A DNA stretch of 64,000 nucleotides, taken from assembly GCA_030681375.1 (NCBI GenBank), contig JAUXWM010000080.1:1-64000 (forward strand), read 5' to 3'. Position numbers and translations under genes: made by a program. This stretch comes from Gallionella sp. GTDB lineage: Bacteria > Pseudomonadota > Gammaproteobacteria > Burkholderiales > Gallionellaceae. The notes below the pieces were generated by a model. The model worked only from the letters and a program-made list of their open reading frames with translations, was not told the origin of the DNA and made no database searches. Position 1 is the stretch's first letter. Each line of letters begins with the position of its first letter. Positions 54,083 through 63,288 of this stretch are shown here, in pieces.

Positions 54083-55027
54083 GTGTTGGCGCGCCAACTG
54101 CTTGATCAAGTTTTTCATCATCTGCGAAATTCCGCCTGCCATTTCGTCCTGCTGCATCGTCGTTTGCAACACCTTTTGCGATAGTGCCGCATAGGATCTT
54201 GCAGCATTTGCTGCCGGGAATGCCTCCACTACCGACCGACCCAATTGCGTCGCACGTTTCAGCTTGTCATCGAGCGGGATACAACCCAGATAGTCCAGGC
54301 GTGCAGCCAGTTTACTCCGTGCCACTTTCTCCATATTGCCAAACACCAAACGGGCTGTTTGCTCATTGGCCGCTTTGTTCACCACGATTTCAAACCGCAG
54401 GCGCGCATTCTCCAGCGCCAGGCGTTTAATCAGCGAATAACTCTCGGTAATGCCGCTGCTTGTCGCCTCCATCACCACCAGCAACCTGACCCCCGAGGCC
54501 AGGCTGGACGATACGACGGCTTGCCCGGCCAGCATCGCGGCATCCACCAGCATCACATCTACGCCGCCACTCGCCTCGGATAGCGCATTTTCCAGACACT
54601 GCTGCTCTGCCGCATTCAGTTTGGCCAGCGCACGCATCGCACGCGCGGTAGGCAGCACGGCATACCCCTTCCCTTGCAAGACTGCATCCCGGAGCTGGCA
54701 TTTACCCTGCGCCACATCCAGCAAGTCATAGCGCGCAAACAAGCCCAGACTCTCTGTTAAATTATTCGGCGCCGAATTCTCGTCCAACACTAACACATCC
54801 TTGCCGGCACTGGACAGCGCAGCGGCCAGATTGAGCGTTGCGCTGGTACGTCCCAGGCCCTGTTGTCCCGCTACCAGCGTAATCACCTGTGTTTGATTAC
54901 GCACCAGCAAGCGCCGCAAGCCTTCGGCCTGATCGTCAATACCCAGACGCTGCGGCATGACAGGCTCAAGCACCTCCTCGGCAGATGTCTTCACAACTGC
55001 ACTGTCAGAGTGCATACGACACCTCAC
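54065..55027 (-). CDS. flhG: Flagellar number regulator FlhG (FleN), degenerate ATPase motif
   Basis: The 320-aa protein is a MinD/ParA-type protein between flhF and fliA, the place of flhG. The expected deviant Walker A (KGGVGKT) reads AGQQGLGRTSA here: both lysines are absent. The Asp after strand 2 is kept (VLVLDENSAPNN) but the usual DADxG is changed. ATP binding or hydrolysis may be weak. FlhG limits flagellar number together with FlhF. The start could also be Met5 (55015), reducing overlap with flhF from 23 to 11 nt. Confidence 0.88.
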   Translation of the reverse strand: MRCRMHSDSAVVKTSAEEVLEPVMPQRLGIDDQAEGLRRLLVRNQTQVITLVAGQQGLGRTSATLNLAAALSSAGKDVLVLDENSAPNNLTESLGLFARYDLLDVAQGKCQLRDAVLQGKGYAVLPTARAMRALAKLNAAEQQCLENALSEASGGVDVMLVDAAMLAGQAVVSSSLASGVRLLVVMEATSSGITESYSLIKRLALENARLRFEIVVNKAANEQTARLVFGNMEKVARSKLAARLDYLGCIPLDDKLKRATQLGRSVVEAFPAANAARSYAALSQKVLQTTMQQDEMAGGISQMMKNLIKQLARQHAVASH

Positions 55028-56246
55028 TCGTCGATGACTCCACCGCTCCGGCCATAATCATCGGAAACTCCAGTTCTTCCAAGGTAAACGGCGTTTTTTC
55101 TTCCACGGCCTTGAAGGCTCGGTGCAACAACACGTCGATATTAACAGGATGCAAGTCTTCAGGCACGCGCTGCCCGTTTGCCATGAAATACATCACCATG
55201 CGATGACGCATCACCACGTCCAGCAACGCCCCCAAATTAACTGCCTCATCCAGCTTGGTGGCAATGCAACCGATCACCTTATTGCTGTAGTACATGCGCA
55301 CCACGTCTTCCAGCGTATCGCCGCTGCTGGTGGAATTCAACACCAGCAAACGCTGCACGCTGGTCGCATCAAACATGTCGCTCTGCTCGGAGACGCGCTC
55401 ATCGCGCTGCCCCATCCCCACGGTATCAATCAACACCAGATGCTTGTGACGCAGCGCGGAAAGTGTCAGTCGCAAATCATCGGCGCCCTTCACTGCATGC
55501 ACCGCCACACCGAGTATCTTGCCGTAAATCTTGAGCTGTTCATAAGCACCTATCCGGTAGCTATCCGTGGTCAGCAACGCCACCTTGTCCGCACCGTAAC
55601 GCACCACGGCGCGCGCCGCCAGCTTGGCGGTGGTGGTGGTTTTGCCCACGCCGGTCGGGCCGATCAGCGCATACACCCCGCCTTTGACTACAATATCATC
55701 CTCCTCAGCCGCAACCCGCAAATTACGTTTGAGCACTTGCTTGATCCAGGCCTCACCCCTCTCGTTCCCGTCGGGCATCTTGTTCAACAACTGGCGCGCC
55801 AGCAAGGTACTGAAGCCGGAATTCAGCATGCGACGCAACAACCCGGCACGCTGCGGATCGCGCTGCTGCACGTTATTCCACGACAATGTCTCAATCTGTT
55901 TTTGCAACATACTGTGCATGGATTTAATCTCGCCGAGTATCGAAGCTTCCGCCGTTGTTACAGCGGGCGCCGGAACAGCCGCAATCACCACTTCAGCCGC
56001 TGCCTTTTCGGCTTTGGCGGATTCCTGTTCTTTGGCCTTCAATTTTTGCCCTTGCTTGATTGTGCCGGACAGTCTCACCATCTCATCACCGGACAGTCGC
56101 ACCATTTCATCGTTAGCCATCGCGACGATTTCCACGCCTTGTTCCGTTTTTCGATTCGACAAAATAACGGCATCCTCACCCAGCTCGCTGCGAATTTCTC
56201 TTAATGCCTCACGCGCTGTTGTGGCGATGAATTTTCTGATTTTCAT
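55005..56246 (-). CDS. flhF: Flagellar placement GTPase FlhF
   Basis: FlhF (413 aa) is an SRP-type GTPase that marks the flagellated pole. The start MKIRKFIATTAREALREIRSELG-like B domain is followed by NG domain motifs: GPTGVGKTTTTAK (G1), TTDSYRIGAYEQL, DTVGMGQRDE (G3) and TKLDEA (G4). Residues about 47-61 hold a tandem copy of DEMVRLSG from a 24-nt duplication (56065-56112). It overlaps flhA by 4 nt. Confidence 0.96.
   Translation of the reverse strand: MKIRKFIATTAREALREIRSELGEDAVILSNRKTEQGVEIVAMANDEMVRLSGDEMVRLSGTIKQGQKLKAKEQESAKAEKAAAEVVIAAVPAPAVTTAEASILGEIKSMHSMLQKQIETLSWNNVQQRDPQRAGLLRRMLNSGFSTLLARQLLNKMPDGNERGEAWIKQVLKRNLRVAAEEDDIVVKGGVYALIGPTGVGKTTTTAKLAARAVVRYGADKVALLTTDSYRIGAYEQLKIYGKILGVAVHAVKGADDLRLTLSALRHKHLVLIDTVGMGQRDERVSEQSDMFDATSVQRLLVLNSTSSGDTLEDVVRMYYSNKVIGCIATKLDEAVNLGALLDVVMRHRMVMYFMANGQRVPEDLHPVNIDVLLHRAFKAVEEKTPFTLEELEFPMIMAGAVESSTSEVSYAL
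56065..56112. repeat. 24-nt tandem duplication inside flhF
   Basis: Two adjacent 24-nt copies (56065-56088 and 56089-56112) differ at a few bases and encode the repeated octapeptide DEMVRLSG in the N-terminal domain of FlhF. The copy number may vary between strains. Confidence 0.85.
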
Positions 56247-58330
56247 GCTGTTCCTCCTACCAATGCCGTCACTCGAATTGTCTTAAAGTCCGGTACTTCA
56301 TCATGTGAAATAACTCTTAAATTGGGCACTGAACGCTTCAAAAAACGCGCCAGTAAATCGCGTAATTGCGCCGGGACCAACATCACCGTTGGCAAGCCCA
56401 GTTGCTCCTGTTTCTCTACCGCTACGCGCGATTCACGCAGCACGGCATCCGCCAGCCCCGGCTCGATACCGATACCGTTTTGACTCGCCTGCATCGCCTG
56501 CATCAGGATATGTTCCAGCTCCTTATCCATGCCAATCACCTGTAATTCCTGTTCGGCAGGATAATACTGCTGCACAATGGCAGGTCCCAATGCGACTCGT
56601 ACCAGCGTGGTCAGCTGATAGGCATCCTGGCTGCGCGACGCATTGTCGGCCAGCGTTTCAACAATAGTACGCATGTCGCGGATATGCATCCCTTCATCCA
56701 GCAGATTTTGCAGCACCTTCTGCACCGTACCCAGCGGCAGCGTCTTGGGCACCAGATCTTCCACCAGTTTAGGTGCCGACTTGCCGAGGTGCTCAAGCAG
56801 CTGTTGCACTTCCTGCCGTCCCAGCAACTCGGCTGAACGCGTGCTGATCAAATTGCTCAGGTGGGTAGCCACCACCGTGCCGGGGTCCACTACGGTATAA
56901 CCCATGATCTGTGCCTGTTCGCGCAACGCCGCATCAATCCAGACGGCAGGCAGGCCAAATGCCGGGTCACGCGTAGGCGTGCCGATCAACTCACCCGTCA
57001 CGTTACCCGGATTGATCGCCAGAAATTGATGCGGATAAGCCTCGCCGCTGCCCACTTCCACTCCCTTGAGAGTGATGCGATACCCGTTCGGACGCAAGTC
57101 CAGATTGTCCCGAATATGCACGGATGGGGGAAGAAAACCAATATCCTGGGTGAACTTCTTGCGTATTCCTTTTATTCTGCGCAGCAGATCGCCGTCCTGC
57201 GCCTTATCTACCAGTGCTATCAGCCGGTAGCCTACTTCCAGCCCAAGCACATCCACTTGCGCGACATCTTCCCAACTGGCATCGGCAGGCTCGGTAATAA
57301 CAGGCGTCTCCGCTGCAACCGCCTGCTCCTGTTCTGCTACTTTTTCAGTTTTCTGTGACAAGTGGTAAGCCAACCAGACCATCGCACCCGCCAACAACAA
57401 AAAGGCAAAATGCGGCATGCCCGGAATCAGCCCCATCATGCCAATAATCGCGGCGGTCAACATGATAACCTGCGGCTGCCTGAACAACTGCCCCAGCATT
57501 TGCTCGCCGATATTCTCATCCGTGGCCACACGACTCACCACCACACCGGCAGCAGTCGAAATAACCAGTGCCGGTATTTGCGCCACCAAACCGTCACCAA
57601 TCGCCAACAGGGTATAAACCTTGGCGGCCGAAGCCATGTCCATATCGTGTTGCATCACACCAACAATCAGCCCGCCGATCAGGTTGATGAACAGAATGAG
57701 AATGCCGGCAATCGCATCGCCGCGCACAAATTTACTCGCACCGTCCATCGCACCGTAAAAATCAGCTTCCTGGGAAATCTCTGCACGCCGTTTACGCGCC
57801 ACATCCTCGCCGATCAGTCCCGCGTTCAAATCCGCGTCAATCGCCATTTGCTTGCCGGGCATCGCATCCAGCGTGAAACGTGCGCCCACCTCGGCGATAC
57901 GTCCCGCACCCTTGGTGATAACCATAAAGTTAATGACCACCAGAATCGCAAATACCACGATACCCACAGCGTAATTGCCACCCACCAGAAAATGGCCGAA
58001 TGATTCAATCACCTTACCCGCCGCATCCGGCCCGGTATGGCCTTCGAGCAACACCACGCGCGTCGAAGCCACGTTAAGCGACAAACGCAGCAATGTGGTC
58101 ATCAGCAGGATGGTCGGGAAGGACAGGAAATCCAGCGCCTTGGTGGTGTTCATGCTAATCAGCAATACCATCACGGCAATGGCGATGTTAAAAGTAAACA
58201 GCACATCGAGCAGAATAGGCGGCAGTGGCAACACCATCATGGCCAAAATCATGACGATCAATACCGGGCCGGCTAGGCCACGCATATTCGCGCTGCTTTT
58301 TAAAAATCCCAGTACGGAGTTTATATTCAC
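56243..58330 (-). CDS. flhA: Flagellar export protein FlhA
   Basis: FlhA (695 aa) forms the export-gate nonamer. The N-terminal half has about eight membrane spans with the FHIPEP-type region (VVFAILVVINFMVITKGAGRIAEV, ARFTLDAMPGKQMAIDADLNAG). The C-terminal cytosolic docking platform for chaperones follows (about 345-690). It overlaps flhB and flhF by 4 nt each. Confidence 0.98.
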   Translation of the reverse strand: MNINSVLGFLKSSANMRGLAGPVLIVMILAMMVLPLPPILLDVLFTFNIAIAVMVLLISMNTTKALDFLSFPTILLMTTLLRLSLNVASTRVVLLEGHTGPDAAGKVIESFGHFLVGGNYAVGIVVFAILVVINFMVITKGAGRIAEVGARFTLDAMPGKQMAIDADLNAGLIGEDVARKRRAEISQEADFYGAMDGASKFVRGDAIAGILILFINLIGGLIVGVMQHDMDMASAAKVYTLLAIGDGLVAQIPALVISTAAGVVVSRVATDENIGEQMLGQLFRQPQVIMLTAAIIGMMGLIPGMPHFAFLLLAGAMVWLAYHLSQKTEKVAEQEQAVAAETPVITEPADASWEDVAQVDVLGLEVGYRLIALVDKAQDGDLLRRIKGIRKKFTQDIGFLPPSVHIRDNLDLRPNGYRITLKGVEVGSGEAYPHQFLAINPGNVTGELIGTPTRDPAFGLPAVWIDAALREQAQIMGYTVVDPGTVVATHLSNLISTRSAELLGRQEVQQLLEHLGKSAPKLVEDLVPKTLPLGTVQKVLQNLLDEGMHIRDMRTIVETLADNASRSQDAYQLTTLVRVALGPAIVQQYYPAEQELQVIGMDKELEHILMQAMQASQNGIGIEPGLADAVLRESRVAVEKQEQLGLPTVMLVPAQLRDLLARFLKRSVPNLRVISHDEVPDFKTIRVTALVGGTA

Positions 58331-59472
58331 GATGTGACTCCTGATGCAGGATCAAGCTCTTTCGGCACGGGCAATTCAGCCGGTTGCTGGGGGCGCTCCC
58401 CGCCTTGAGTCTGATAGCGTTTCAATTGGTAAACGTAAGCCAGCACTTCGGCAACGGCGGTATATAAGGCTTCAGGGATGGACTCGCCAATCTCGGTATG
58501 CTTGTGCAAGGCACGGGCAAGCGGCGGCGCTTCGAGTATAGGCACATTGTTTTCAGCGGCGATTTCACGTATGCGCTGCGCAATAAGATGCGACCCCTTG
58601 GCCACCACCGTCGGTGCACGCATGCCGCTGTCGCTGTATTTCAATGCCACGGAATAATGGGTCGGGTTAGTTACCACCACATCGGCAGTCGGTATCGCCT
58701 CCATCATGCGGCGGCGCGCCATCTCACGCTGCATGCTGCGGATACGCCCCTTGACCATGGGATCGCCTTCTGTCTCCTTGGACTCCTTGCGCACTTCTTC
58801 CTTGGTCATCATCAGCTTCTTGTTGTGATCATAAAGCTGGAACGGCACATCTATCGCCACGATAAGCAGCATCGCGCCAACAATAGCCATGAAACTGCCG
58901 CCTACCAGCGCACCCATTTGAGGAATCGCAGTGATAATCGACAGCGTTGCCAGCTCCAGCACATCGTCCCGGTTGTGCCAGATAACCCAGGTGGCGATTC
59001 CGCCCACCACAATCGCCTTGCCGATGGCCTTGGTCAGCTCCACCAGTGATTGTGCCGAAAACATGCGCCCTATCCCGGAAATTGGATTCATGCGCGAAAA
59101 TTTCGGCATCAGCGAATCGGCGCTGAACAGCCAGCCGTTCATTAACAGGGGCGAAAAAAAGGCCGCCAATAGCAACATCAGCAGCACCGGTGAAAAAGTA
59201 ATCAGCATATCCAGCGAAAGATCGTACAGACGCGGAATGATCAATTCAGGCTTGAAAACAAGATCTTGACTGATCGTCAGACCATCATGCAACAGCTGCA
59301 CCATCTGCTGTGTGAGCGATGCACCCATGAACCACAGCGTTCCTCCACCCACCAGCAATACTGAAAACGTGGACAACTCGCGCGACCGGGCAACCTGACC
59401 TTTTTCCTTTGCCTGGTCAAGTTTTCGTTGCGAGGGTTGTTCTGTTTTTTCTAGATCGCTATCTTCTGCCAT
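58327..59472 (-). CDS. flhB: Flagellar export switch protein FlhB
   Basis: FlhB (381 aa) has four membrane spans in its first 220 residues and the autocleavage motif NPTH at 265-268 (VVVTNPTHYSVALKY). The cytosolic C domain (to about 350) is homologous to the small protein at 17627. It begins EDSDLEKTEQPSQRKLDQAKEKGQ, the family start. The long C-terminal tail is Pro/Gln-rich. Confidence 0.98.
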   Translation of the reverse strand: MAEDSDLEKTEQPSQRKLDQAKEKGQVARSRELSTFSVLLVGGGTLWFMGASLTQQMVQLLHDGLTISQDLVFKPELIIPRLYDLSLDMLITFSPVLLMLLLAAFFSPLLMNGWLFSADSLMPKFSRMNPISGIGRMFSAQSLVELTKAIGKAIVVGGIATWVIWHNRDDVLELATLSIITAIPQMGALVGGSFMAIVGAMLLIVAIDVPFQLYDHNKKLMMTKEEVRKESKETEGDPMVKGRIRSMQREMARRRMMEAIPTADVVVTNPTHYSVALKYSDSGMRAPTVVAKGSHLIAQRIREIAAENNVPILEAPPLARALHKHTEIGESIPEALYTAVAEVLAYVYQLKRYQTQGGERPQQPAELPVPKELDPASGVTS

Positions 59473-59637
59473 GATGAACTCCGCTGGTTAAGCCGATTAT
59501 CAGCGAAGCAGCACTATTCAATCAGGCGAATAACGAGGGAATTAACTGGCTTTTCAATACGTTCAAAACGGGACATAAAGTAAATGCGCAACTGTGTTTA
59601 CGCATTTCCGACGCAAAACGAGACTATTTTTAACGAC

Positions 59638-60360
59638 TCACAAAGGATTTTTCGTTGCGCCATTCATCACTCGCGCCAACACGCGCTGCGCCATTTCCCG
59701 GACAGGAACCGATTCATGCGAGGCGCCGATCTCAACCGCCGCACGCGGCATGCCATACACCACGCAACTGGCCTCGTCCTGAGTAAAGTTATAGGCACCC
59801 GCCTCGCGCATCTCCAGCATAGCCGCCGCGCCATCCCTGCCCATGCCGGTCAGCATTACTCCGATTGCGTTCGCCCCCACGCACTGCGCCGCCGAACGAA
59901 ACAGCACCTCGACCGATGGACGATGGTGATTCACGGGTTCGGACTGATTCAGTTCGATGAAATAACTGGAACCACTACGCCTGACCAGCATATGCGAATG
60001 CCCGGGCGCGATATACACATGCCCCGGCAATATGCGTTCGTTATGTACCGCCTCGGTGATCGTCATCCTGCTCAGATTGTTCAATCTTTCTGCAAAAGAA
60101 TGGGTAAAGGCTTCAGGCATATGCTGTGTCACCAGGATCGCGGGCCCATCCGCCGGCATGGGGATCAAAAACTCCCTGAGTGCCTCGGTACCGCCGGTTG
60201 ATGCCCCCACGATGACCAACTTCCCGACAGCGGGTGATCGACTGGCTGATGTATCAGAAGAAATCACCGCATCCGCGCCGCCCGCCTTGAGCACACGACG
60301 TCCCGATGCCAGCTCCTCTATGCTCGGCAGGCTGATTTTATTGTTGGCTGGGTATGGCAT
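59638..60360 (-). CDS. cheB: CheB methylesterase domain without receiver domain
   Basis: The 240-aa protein matches the CheB catalytic domain with the triad Ser54 ([11 protein letters not shown]), His80 (TQHMPEAF) and Asp176 ([10 protein letters not shown]). The usual N-terminal receiver domain (about 120 aa) is missing; only about 47 residues precede the esterase fold, and just 47 nt separate the start from cheR. Activity could not be controlled by phosphorylation through CheA in the standard way. A CheB with a receiver may exist elsewhere in the genome. Confidence 0.92.
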   Translation of the reverse strand: MPYPANNKISLPSIEELASGRRVLKAGGADAVISSDTSASRSPAVGKLVIVGASTGGTEALREFLIPMPADGPAILVTQHMPEAFTHSFAERLNNLSRMTITEAVHNERILPGHVYIAPGHSHMLVRRSGSSYFIELNQSEPVNHHRPSVEVLFRSAAQCVGANAIGVMLTGMGRDGAAAMLEMREAGAYNFTQDEASCVVYGMPRAAVEIGASHESVPVREMAQRVLARVMNGATKNPL

Positions 60361-60407
60361 TTATCATCACCGTGACGCATTTGTGGGCGCGCATAGAGGT
60401 AGCGGGT

Positions 60408-61274
60408 TTATCCGGTCTGGCTTTGCGTAAGCTTTAACTGTGGCGCAAGCTCGTACACTGTCTTGCCGCGCAGCTGGAAATACGCTTCAGCGTGAAAAAA
60501 ATTTTCAGAATGGCCCGCATACAGCAATCCATCGCTGCGCAATAGCGGTGCCATTTTTTTCAGTATCGCCAGCTGTGTCTCTTTATCAAAATAAATCATC
60601 ACATTGCGGCAGAAAATTGCATCCAGCCTGTCGTTTATCGACCAGGTTGCATCCAGCAAATTAAGCTTGCGAAAACTGATCATACTTTGCAGTTCGGGGC
60701 GCACTTTTACAAACCCGTCCTGCACCCCCGCCCCCTTCAGGAAAAATCGCTTGACCAGCGCCTCATCCATTTTCTCGATGCGCTCTTGCGCATAAACGCC
60801 CCTGCGCGCAATGTCCAGCACGTCGGTATCCAGATCGGTAGCGATAATTTTAACGGGGGGAGTGTAGCTGTTGAATGCCTCTATCGCGGTCATGGCCATC
60901 GAATAGGCTTCTTCGCCTGTGGAGCTGGCTGAACACCACAACACGATGGGACGAGGCTGGGTTATTTTTTTGAGTTGCTCAGCCAGCAGTGGAAAATGAT
61001 ACTGCTCGCGAAAAAACGAGGTCAGGTTAGTGGTCAGCGAGTTGGCAAACGCCTCCCACTCGCGCACATCATTACGCTCCAGCAATTTCAAATATTCTTC
61101 GAATGTCTGAACGCCGGTCGCACGCAAGCGACGCGACAGACGGCTGTAAACCAATTCCTGTTTGCTGTCATTGAGCGAGATGCCGGCGTGCTCGTAAATC
61201 AGCTTGCGCACACGCTCAAAGTCCTGCGTAGTGAAGTGAAACTCGCGGCCGGGTGTGACTTTTATTTCTGCCAT
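60408..61274 (-). CDS. cheR: Chemoreceptor methyltransferase CheR
   Basis: CheR (288 aa) methylates receptor glutamates with S-adenosylmethionine. The N-terminal helical domain (FERVRKLIYEHAGISLNDSK) and the methyltransferase domain with LWCSASSTGEEAYSMAMT, KIIATDLDTDVLDIARRG and DAIFCRNVMIYFD are intact. It follows cheA and precedes cheB. Confidence 0.97.
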   Translation of the reverse strand: MAEIKVTPGREFHFTTQDFERVRKLIYEHAGISLNDSKQELVYSRLSRRLRATGVQTFEEYLKLLERNDVREWEAFANSLTTNLTSFFREQYHFPLLAEQLKKITQPRPIVLWCSASSTGEEAYSMAMTAIEAFNSYTPPVKIIATDLDTDVLDIARRGVYAQERIEKMDEALVKRFFLKGAGVQDGFVKVRPELQSMISFRKLNLLDATWSINDRLDAIFCRNVMIYFDKETQLAILKKMAPLLRSDGLLYAGHSENFFHAEAYFQLRGKTVYELAPQLKLTQSQTG

Positions 61275-61337
61275 TGTATTTTCCGTGTTCGGATCCAGCC
61301 TGCTGCCACCGGGATTGCGCCCGTCACCAACAACCGG

Positions 61338-63185
61338 CTAAACCCCGCGCACCTCGCTGAGCAACTCCTTAATATCAAGAATCAGCACGATATCGCCTTC
61401 ACTGGACATCGTCACACCTGCCACGCCTTTAGGGCGGAAGGTATCCAGCGATTTAATCACCACGTCGTCGTGCCCGGCAAAGCCATCCGCTGCCAGAATA
61501 AAGCTGTTATTGCCGAATTGCATCAGCACGCCCACTTCCGGTTCTTTATCGCTCTCTTCCCAGCCGATCAGCTGCGACAAAGGCAACACCGGCAGGACTT
61601 CGCCGCGCACTACCATGGTCGCCCTGCCCGAGACACGATGCAATTGCCCCTGCGATACCGAGAGAATTTCGCGCACCATGGATAAGGGCACGGCAAACGA
61701 CTGCTCGCCGAGACGCAAAATCAACACCGGCAAAATCGCCAGCGTGAGCGGCAGAGAAATCTCGAACACGCTACCCTTGCCCACTTCGGAAACGATGCTG
61801 ATTGTGCCGTTGAGCTTTTGAATATTGGTCTTTACCACGTCCATGCCGACGCCGCGCCCCGACACACTGGAGATTTCATCCTTGGTCGAGAACCCCGGCA
61901 GGAAAACCAATTCCAGACACTGATTTTCATCCAGCGTATTCGCCATCTCACTGGTCAGCAAACCCTTTTCTATGGCCTTGTTGCGTATCACCTCAGGCTT
62001 CATTCCACGACCGTCATCGACGATGGTAATCACGATATGATCGCCTTCCTGACGCGCGCTCAATTCCACCAGACTCTTTTCCGGCTTGCCGAGAGCGATG
62101 CGTTGCTCTATGGTCTCCACGCCATGATCGACCGCATTGCGCACCAGATGCACCAGCGGATCATTCAGGTCTTCGATCATGGTTTTGTCCATTTCAGTTT
62201 CTTCACCGGACAACACCAGCTCGACGTCCTTGCCCAATGAGCGTGCCAGATCACGCGCCAGTCGGGGATATTTCTTAAACAAGCGACCGATAGGCTGCAT
62301 ACGCGTTTTCATCACCGCATTTTGCAGGTTGACCACCAGCATATCCAGTTGACTGACTGACTGATCCAGTTCACGCAAGGTATCCACATCGTTACGTCCC
62401 TGCAGAATGCTGGAACGCAGATGCGTGAGGCGGTTCTTGGTCAGGCCGATTTCACCGGAAAGGTTGAGTACCTGATCCAGCCTGCTGGTTTCCACACGTA
62501 TCGTAGATTCCTTGGCCTCCTTGATGGGCACATCCCCGTCGCGACGCCCCACCGTCGCCCCCGGCACATCGCTGGTACGACGACCGAACGCCTTCTTGGT
62601 CGATTCTTCTTCCGAAACAGCCTCTGCGATCTGTTCAGGATCGCGGGTCGCTCCCACCTTTTCAACGATATCCGTACCCGTCAGCGCGCTGTAGAGCGCG
62701 TCCCAATCCACATCAGAAGGCTGAGGATTGGGGGCTGAGGACGGAGGGACAGCAGTTTGATTCGGTCCTTTTACCTCGGCCCTCAGCACGGGCTTCCCGG
62801 TCAGTGCAACCTTCAAATCCTCAATCATCTGCATGGGTGCGGCATGGGGCTGCTGCGTTTGCTGCAATGCGTCAAACATTTTGCGCACCTCGCTGGTCGC
62901 AGCAAAAATGACATCCATCAATTCAGCATTCAGGGTTAGTTCGCGATTGCGCAGCTTGTCGAACAGATTTTCAGTCAAGTGGCACAGGGTGACCAGTTCG
63001 GTTGCGTTAAGAAATCCCGCCCCCCCCTTGATCGTGTGAAAACCGCGAAAAATATCATTGAGCAAATGACTGTCATCAGGATGTTTTTCCAGATCCATCA
63101 ACTTGCTATCGACATCGGACAACATTTCGCCCGCCTCAAGCAGAAAGTCACTTAATAAATCTTCCATGCCAACAAAATCATTCAT
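61338..63185 (-). CDS. cheA: Chemotaxis histidine kinase CheA
   Basis: CheA (615 aa) has P1 with phospho-His50 (GFHTIKGGAGFL), P3 dimerisation (IRVETSRLDQVLNLSGEIGLTKNR), P4 ATPase (LVRNAVDHG, DDGRGM, FLPGFSTKDEISSVSGRGVGMDVV pieces) and P5 CheW-like domain (470-610). I cannot see a clear P2 CheY-docking domain between residues 130 and 240; that region is a linker. Residues 147-156 (PPSSAPNPQP) are encoded by four 7-bp repeats at 62719-62746. Confidence 0.96.
   Translation of the reverse strand: MNDFVGMEDLLSDFLLEAGEMLSDVDSKLMDLEKHPDDSHLLNDIFRGFHTIKGGAGFLNATELVTLCHLTENLFDKLRNRELTLNAELMDVIFAATSEVRKMFDALQQTQQPHAAPMQMIEDLKVALTGKPVLRAEVKGPNQTAVPPSSAPNPQPSDVDWDALYSALTGTDIVEKVGATRDPEQIAEAVSEEESTKKAFGRRTSDVPGATVGRRDGDVPIKEAKESTIRVETSRLDQVLNLSGEIGLTKNRLTHLRSSILQGRNDVDTLRELDQSVSQLDMLVVNLQNAVMKTRMQPIGRLFKKYPRLARDLARSLGKDVELVLSGEETEMDKTMIEDLNDPLVHLVRNAVDHGVETIEQRIALGKPEKSLVELSARQEGDHIVITIVDDGRGMKPEVIRNKAIEKGLLTSEMANTLDENQCLELVFLPGFSTKDEISSVSGRGVGMDVVKTNIQKLNGTISIVSEVGKGSVFEISLPLTLAILPVLILRLGEQSFAVPLSMVREILSVSQGQLHRVSGRATMVVRGEVLPVLPLSQLIGWEESDKEPEVGVLMQFGNNSFILAADGFAGHDDVVIKSLDTFRPKGVAGVTMSSEGDIVLILDIKELLSEVRGV
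62719..62746. repeat. Four in-frame heptads inside cheA
   Basis: GGCTGAG, GATTGGG, GGCTGAG and GACGGAG follow each other in 7-bp phase on the plus strand. They resemble family 2 and encode a Pro/Ser/Asn stretch in the CheA linker without breaking the frame. Confidence 0.65.
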
Positions 63186-63195
63186 TTTGCAACCT

Positions 63196-63284
63196 CAGTT
63201 CTTAGTCGTTAGACGTTAGACGCTAGTTGGTTTTGTCGCTACGCGGTTTTTATTTAACAACCAGCGACTAACGACTAGCGACTA
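63196..63284. repeat. Inverted heptad element, family 1, copy 3
   Basis: TAG-centred heptads start at 63203, 63210, 63217 and 63224, and inverted GACTA-centred heptads at 63266, 63273 and 63280. The core contains GGTTTTGTCGCTACGCGG. It fills the cheA/cheZ gap within the che operon and is the best preserved copy. Confidence 0.85.
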
Positions 63285-63288
63285 CCTT

